Assembly (NCBI GenBank): GCA_016292545.1 | Contig: JAEDIG010000103.1 | Location: forward strand, 1 to 8,846 | Direction: 5' to 3' | DNA length: 8,846 bases | Origin: Bacteroidaceae bacterium | GTDB lineage: Bacteria > Bacteroidota > Bacteroidia > Bacteroidales > Bacteroidaceae | Translations under genes and position numbers: made by a program | Shown: piece by piece, positions 5,847 through 8,846 of the stretch | Layout of the letters: each line of letters starts with the position of its first letter | Position numbering within the stretch: the stretch's first letter is position 1 | The notes under the pieces: model-generated | The model's database searches: none | What the model was told of the DNA's origin: nothing | The model's input: only the letters and a program-made list of their open reading frames with translations

Positions 5847-8681
5847 ATGACGAAATGCATTCTTTTGGCTGCCATCCTGTGTGTGCATTCGGTGTGTGCC
5901 TCAGTGTGGGCGCAAGACCTGAAACTGGTGGGCGAGGTGGAAGACGGCTTCCTTCACAAACCCCTTACAGATGTCAAGATTACAGTGATGAATCCGGACA
6001 GTACGGTTGTCACCGATTCAGTTTCATTCATTATATGCATGACGCAGAGCAGAATGGTGGAAAAAGTGCTGTTCTCCGTGGCTGTCAAGGCCGAAAAGCG
6101 CGACTACCTGCTTCGCGCTTCGCGCAAGGGTTATGAGGATGCGTGGCAGACGGTGTCTGTCTTGTCTCCAGACAATGAGAAAAGGGTGACTGTGCCCACC
6201 TTCCAGATGCACAGGCTTATGGGCGGCGACCTGAAGGAGGTGGTTGCTACGGCTACCAGGGTGAAGATGTATCACAAGGGTGATACGATAGTATATGATG
6301 CCGATGCCTTCAAACTGCCCGACGGCTCGATGCTCGACGCGCTCATACGCCAATTGCCGGGCGTTACCATAGACGATGACGGCCAGATATTCGTCAACGG
6401 GCGCAAGGTGGACGAACTGCTGTTGGGTGCTCGTTCCTTTATGAGGGGAAACAAGAAGGTCCTGATGGAAAACCTTCCATATTATACGGTAAAGGACTTG
6501 AAAGTGTACGAGAAGCAATCCGACGTGAGTGAGGCGCTGGGCTTTGATGTGGGATCCCGCAAATATGTGATGGACGTGAACCTGAAGGACGAGTTCTCCC
6601 AGGGCTATATTGCGAATGTGGAGGCTGCGGGCGGCACCAAGGACCGTTTCCTGGGTCGTGGATTCCTTTTGGGCTTCACCAACCTGTGGCGCTATACGCT
6701 GATGGCGAATGGCAACAATGTGAGCGAGTCGCGCCACATAGGAGAGCATGGGGAATGGTCGCCCGACAAGATGCCCAAGTCGATTGTCACCACACGCAGC
6801 GTGGCCACAGACATAGATTTCCAATCTAGCGACAAGAAGGTGAAGGACAACTTCAATGTGAACTACACCTCCACTACCGATCATCTGCATACGCGCCAGC
6901 GTCAGGAGCTGTTTCTCAACGGTTTCCAGCCTACTTCATCCACAGAGAGCCGCAGCCGCAATACCAACGGCAAGCTGAGTATGTTCAACCACTTGACCAT
7001 GCAAATCCCTTCCTATCTGAATATTGAAACGCAGTTTGACTATGCCAAACAGCATGGCTCCGGCTTTTCGCAATATGAACAATGGGACACGGTGCACGTG
7101 TCATCCATGCGCTCCGACCTGATGAGCGAGGCACGCACCTGGACCCTCACCCAGCGGGTGAGTGGAGCTTTCAGCCTCAACAAGGAAAAGCAGTGGTATA
7201 CTACCTATCTTATCTGGCTCTACCATAATGATAACCAGCAGTGGCTTTCCACACGTTATGATATGTGGCATGTGTCTGAGCAGGTTAATAGCGTCCGGCA
7301 TAATGCCAACGATATAAAGGATAGAGATAACAGCTTCATGGGCTCTTTCTACAACACGAGTCCTGAACTGCTGGGAAAGATGAACCTTGTTGTGGGTGAC
7401 CTGATTACATATAGTTGCATTCAGGCACATGACTACCTTTATCACCCCGACACCTTGGTGCTGGCTTCCCAGCTGGACATGCTCACGGCCATCACCGATG
7501 CCTCCAATTCCTATGATAAGCACTATAAGATATTGCGAAACGAGGCAAAGATTAAATTGACGAGAACTGGGGCATACCATATTGGTCCCTATAATATATC
7601 TTATGACCGATGGGAGGTGGGCGTGGACATACAAACTTATAGACGGTCTCTGGATTATCAGCGGGGAACCATTGATACGCTGCTCCGCAATAACACCACC
7701 ATCCTGCAGCCTCATGTGGAATTCCGATACATGGCTCCTGATTACAATCATGACCTGCGCGTAAAGGTGGTATACGAGCCCCGTCCCGTTGACCTGATCA
7801 GCCAGATTGCCTACAGGGACGACAGCCAGCCATTGGTGGTAAAGCTGGGAAATCCTCACCTGAAGGGCACGTCGTCCACCAGCATGGACGCAACCTATAC
7901 GGCGCATGGCCGCAACCAGAAACAGTGGCACGCGGGTGCCGCATTCAAGTATCACCATCGTGATGTGGCACAGGCCGTAAGCTACAACCCTACTACGGGC
8001 GTGTACACCTATCAGCCCAGGAATATCAGCGGAGCCTATAACGGCAGGATGGACCTCAGCTATTCGCAAGCTATCGACAAGAAACGCTACTGGACTTTCC
8101 AGACCAATGCCGATGCCGGCTATGTGCATTCCCTCGACCACCTGATGCAGGCGGGAGACACCGAAAGCCACAAGAATGCCGTCAACACCTGGACCCTCCA
8201 CGACGGGGCTTATGTCCAGTACAATCGCAACCAGCTGAACATCCGCGCCACTGGTGACATCAGCTGGCGCAGCTCGGAAGGGAACATGCGTGATTTCTCA
8301 ACCCTCCATGCGCTGGACTTCCAGTATGGCCTTTCGGCCCGCTACACCATTCCCAAGTTGAAGACGACCGTAGCTGCCGATGTCGACATGTATTCGCGTC
8401 GTGGCTATGGCAGTGCACAACTGAACACCAACGATTTCGTGATGAACGCTTCTGTCAGCCAGCCGTTTCTCAAGGGAAAACTCATCGCCCGCATCGAAGC
8501 TTTCGACTTGCTCCACCACCTTTCGCAGACGAAATATGCAGTGGATGCGCAGGGGCGCACAGTCACCTGGTATCGTTCCCTCCCCAACTACGTCATGTTC
8601 CATCTAGTGTATCACTGGAACCGGAATCCGAAAAAGGGGGCAGGCAATGCACCTGCATATGCCACGCCGAATGCGAACTGA
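5847..8681 (+). CDS. Outer-membrane beta-barrel protein with carboxypeptidase-regulatory-like and TonB-receptor plug-like domains
   Basis: A 944-residue envelope protein. Residues 1-22 are a signal peptide (hydrophobic core, AxA-type site ASVWA before Q23). Residues 24-125 form an Ig-like domain related to the carboxypeptidase-regulatory-like domains that start many Bacteroidetes receptors (KPLTDVKITVMNPDS; EKRDYLLRASRKGYED). Residues 127-235 resemble a plug: DLKEVVATATR, GDTIVYDADAF, LDALIRQLPGV (163-173), IFVNGRKVDELLL and NLPYYTVKDLKVYEKQSD. The remainder shows alternating aromatic strands of a large barrel, ending in a likely terminal strand YVMFHLVYHWN (915-925) with a 19-residue tail. 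The in-frame extension from 5721 is rejected because it would precede the signal peptide and include the promoter. No SusD-like lipoprotein follows, so this is not a standard glycan SusCD pair. It belongs to the TonB-receptor-like/OMP_b-brl group. No TonB box is recognised, so active transport is unproven and the substrate unknown. Confidence 0.85.
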   Translation: MTKCILLAAILCVHSVCASVWAQDLKLVGEVEDGFLHKPLTDVKITVMNPDSTVVTDSVSFIICMTQSRMVEKVLFSVAVKAEKRDYLLRASRKGYEDAWQTVSVLSPDNEKRVTVPTFQMHRLMGGDLKEVVATATRVKMYHKGDTIVYDADAFKLPDGSMLDALIRQLPGVTIDDDGQIFVNGRKVDELLLGARSFMRGNKKVLMENLPYYTVKDLKVYEKQSDVSEALGFDVGSRKYVMDVNLKDEFSQGYIANVEAAGGTKDRFLGRGFLLGFTNLWRYTLMANGNNVSESRHIGEHGEWSPDKMPKSIVTTRSVATDIDFQSSDKKVKDNFNVNYTSTTDHLHTRQRQELFLNGFQPTSSTESRSRNTNGKLSMFNHLTMQIPSYLNIETQFDYAKQHGSGFSQYEQWDTVHVSSMRSDLMSEARTWTLTQRVSGAFSLNKEKQWYTTYLIWLYHNDNQQWLSTRYDMWHVSEQVNSVRHNANDIKDRDNSFMGSFYNTSPELLGKMNLVVGDLITYSCIQAHDYLYHPDTLVLASQLDMLTAITDASNSYDKHYKILRNEAKIKLTRTGAYHIGPYNISYDRWEVGVDIQTYRRSLDYQRGTIDTLLRNNTTILQPHVEFRYMAPDYNHDLRVKVVYEPRPVDLISQIAYRDDSQPLVVKLGNPHLKGTSSTSMDATYTAHGRNQKQWHAGAAFKYHHRDVAQAVSYNPTTGVYTYQPRNISGAYNGRMDLSYSQAIDKKRYWTFQTNADAGYVHSLDHLMQAGDTESHKNAVNTWTLHDGAYVQYNRNQLNIRATGDISWRSSEGNMRDFSTLHALDFQYGLSARYTIPKLKTTVAADVDMYSRRGYGSAQLNTNDFVMNASVSQPFLKGKLIARIEAFDLLHHLSQTKYAVDAQGRTVTWYRSLPNYVMFHLVYHWNRNPKKGAGNAPAYATPNAN

Positions 8682-8718
8682 TTCCAACTTATGTTGCGCC
8701 TTGGAAGGGCGTTTTCTT

Positions 8719-8744
8719 CCCCCTAAACAGGGGTACTGAGGGGG
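8719..8744. terminator. Possible hairpin between converging genes
   Basis: CCCCCT (8719-8724) can pair with AGGGGG (8739-8744), or CCCC (8720-8723) with GGGG (8730-8733) around TAAACA. The site is between the stop codons of two converging genes, where a bidirectional terminator would be expected. No T run follows on either strand, so the call is weak. Nothing else is seen in 8682-8760. Confidence 0.3.
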
Positions 8745-8760
8745 GCTGGCGTTTCAAATG

Positions 8761-8846
8761 CTAGAGCCCCTCTATCACCTCCGCAGACAGTCCCGTGGCT
8801 TCTGCTATGCTATGGGCGGGCACTCCCATGACCTTCAGTTTTCTGG
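8761..8846 (-). CDS. C-terminal end of a converging gene, possibly Rpn/PD-(D/E)XK nuclease-transposase family (partial)
   Basis: On the minus strand one frame stays open from the window edge to a TAG at 8761-8763, giving 27 residues: RKLKVMGVPAHSIAEATGLS followed by AEVIEGL. The other two frames are stopped early. The pattern, a basic helix, then (M/L)G-hydrophobic-x-x-IAxATGLSxExIExL at the very C-terminus, matches the terminal helix-turn-helix-like tail frequent in Rpn recombination-promoting nuclease and YhgA-like putative transposase proteins. Similar tails also occur on other small proteins, and the catalytic part lies outside the window. The gene call is fair, the family is tentative. 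Confidence 0.55.
   Translation of the reverse strand, partial: RKLKVMGVPAHSIAEATGLSAEVIEGL

Noticed and set aside
7190..7640. Slightly more AT-rich patch inside the barrel-coding region
   Set aside because: The frame continues without break and the protein pattern stays barrel-like. The shift is mild and common in variable loop regions, so it is not evidence of insertion or recombination.
6024..8201. Two antisense frames (6024-6890 and 7101-8201) opposite the outer-membrane protein gene
   Set aside because: The residue composition is unlike a real protein, there are no motifs, and the sense frame shows a coherent signal peptide, plug and barrel.

Overview
The window looks like chromosomal DNA of a member of the Bacteroidales, most likely Prevotellaceae or a close relative. 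The evidence is: two close matches and one looser match to the Bacteroidetes promoter (-33 TTTG, -7 TAnnTTTG); start codons without strong Shine-Dalgarno sequences; a RibBA with the HSSCATGDIFGSMRCDCG form of the zinc site; a long LptF/LptG permease; and a membrane-spanning LuxR-like regulator next to a large outer-membrane barrel protein, a layout typical of that phylum. Genus is not provable from this sequence alone.

Layout. (1) 2-75, minus strand: a tRNA with anticodon CAT (Met), with its own promoter reading left. (2) 164-171: a divergent promoter that should drive a rightward housekeeping group: an LptF/LptG-type lipopolysaccharide exporter permease (202-2112), the bifunctional riboflavin enzyme ribBA (2105-3310, overlapping the permease by 8 nt) and a class I aspartate-type aminotransferase (3372-4565). 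(3) 4555-4649: two consecutive inverted repeats close this group. One is followed by a T6 run. The other is a perfect 15-bp stem capped by a second 5-bp stem. (4) 4684-5697: a one-component regulator with a Cys-containing signal sequence, a lipocalin-like periplasmic region, one transmembrane helix and a cytoplasmic LuxR-like helix-turn-helix. (5) 5698-5846: a regulatory stretch with an imperfect 25-bp direct repeat (43-bp period) rich in TTTGC motifs, ending in a good promoter. (6) 5847-8681: a 944-residue outer-membrane protein with a carboxypeptidase-regulatory-like domain, a TonB-receptor-like plug and a beta-barrel. (7) 8761-8846, minus strand: the last 27 codons of a converging gene, resembling the C-terminus of the Rpn/PD-(D/E)XK nuclease-transposase family.

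The first three genes are ordinary core metabolism and envelope biogenesis. The regulator, the repeat-bearing control region and the outer-membrane protein form the only accessory-looking module. A reasonable reading is that the regulator senses something in the periplasm and switches on the neighbouring outer-membrane protein through the repeats, but this is inference. I see no CRISPR array, complete mobile element, prophage or clear new biological system.
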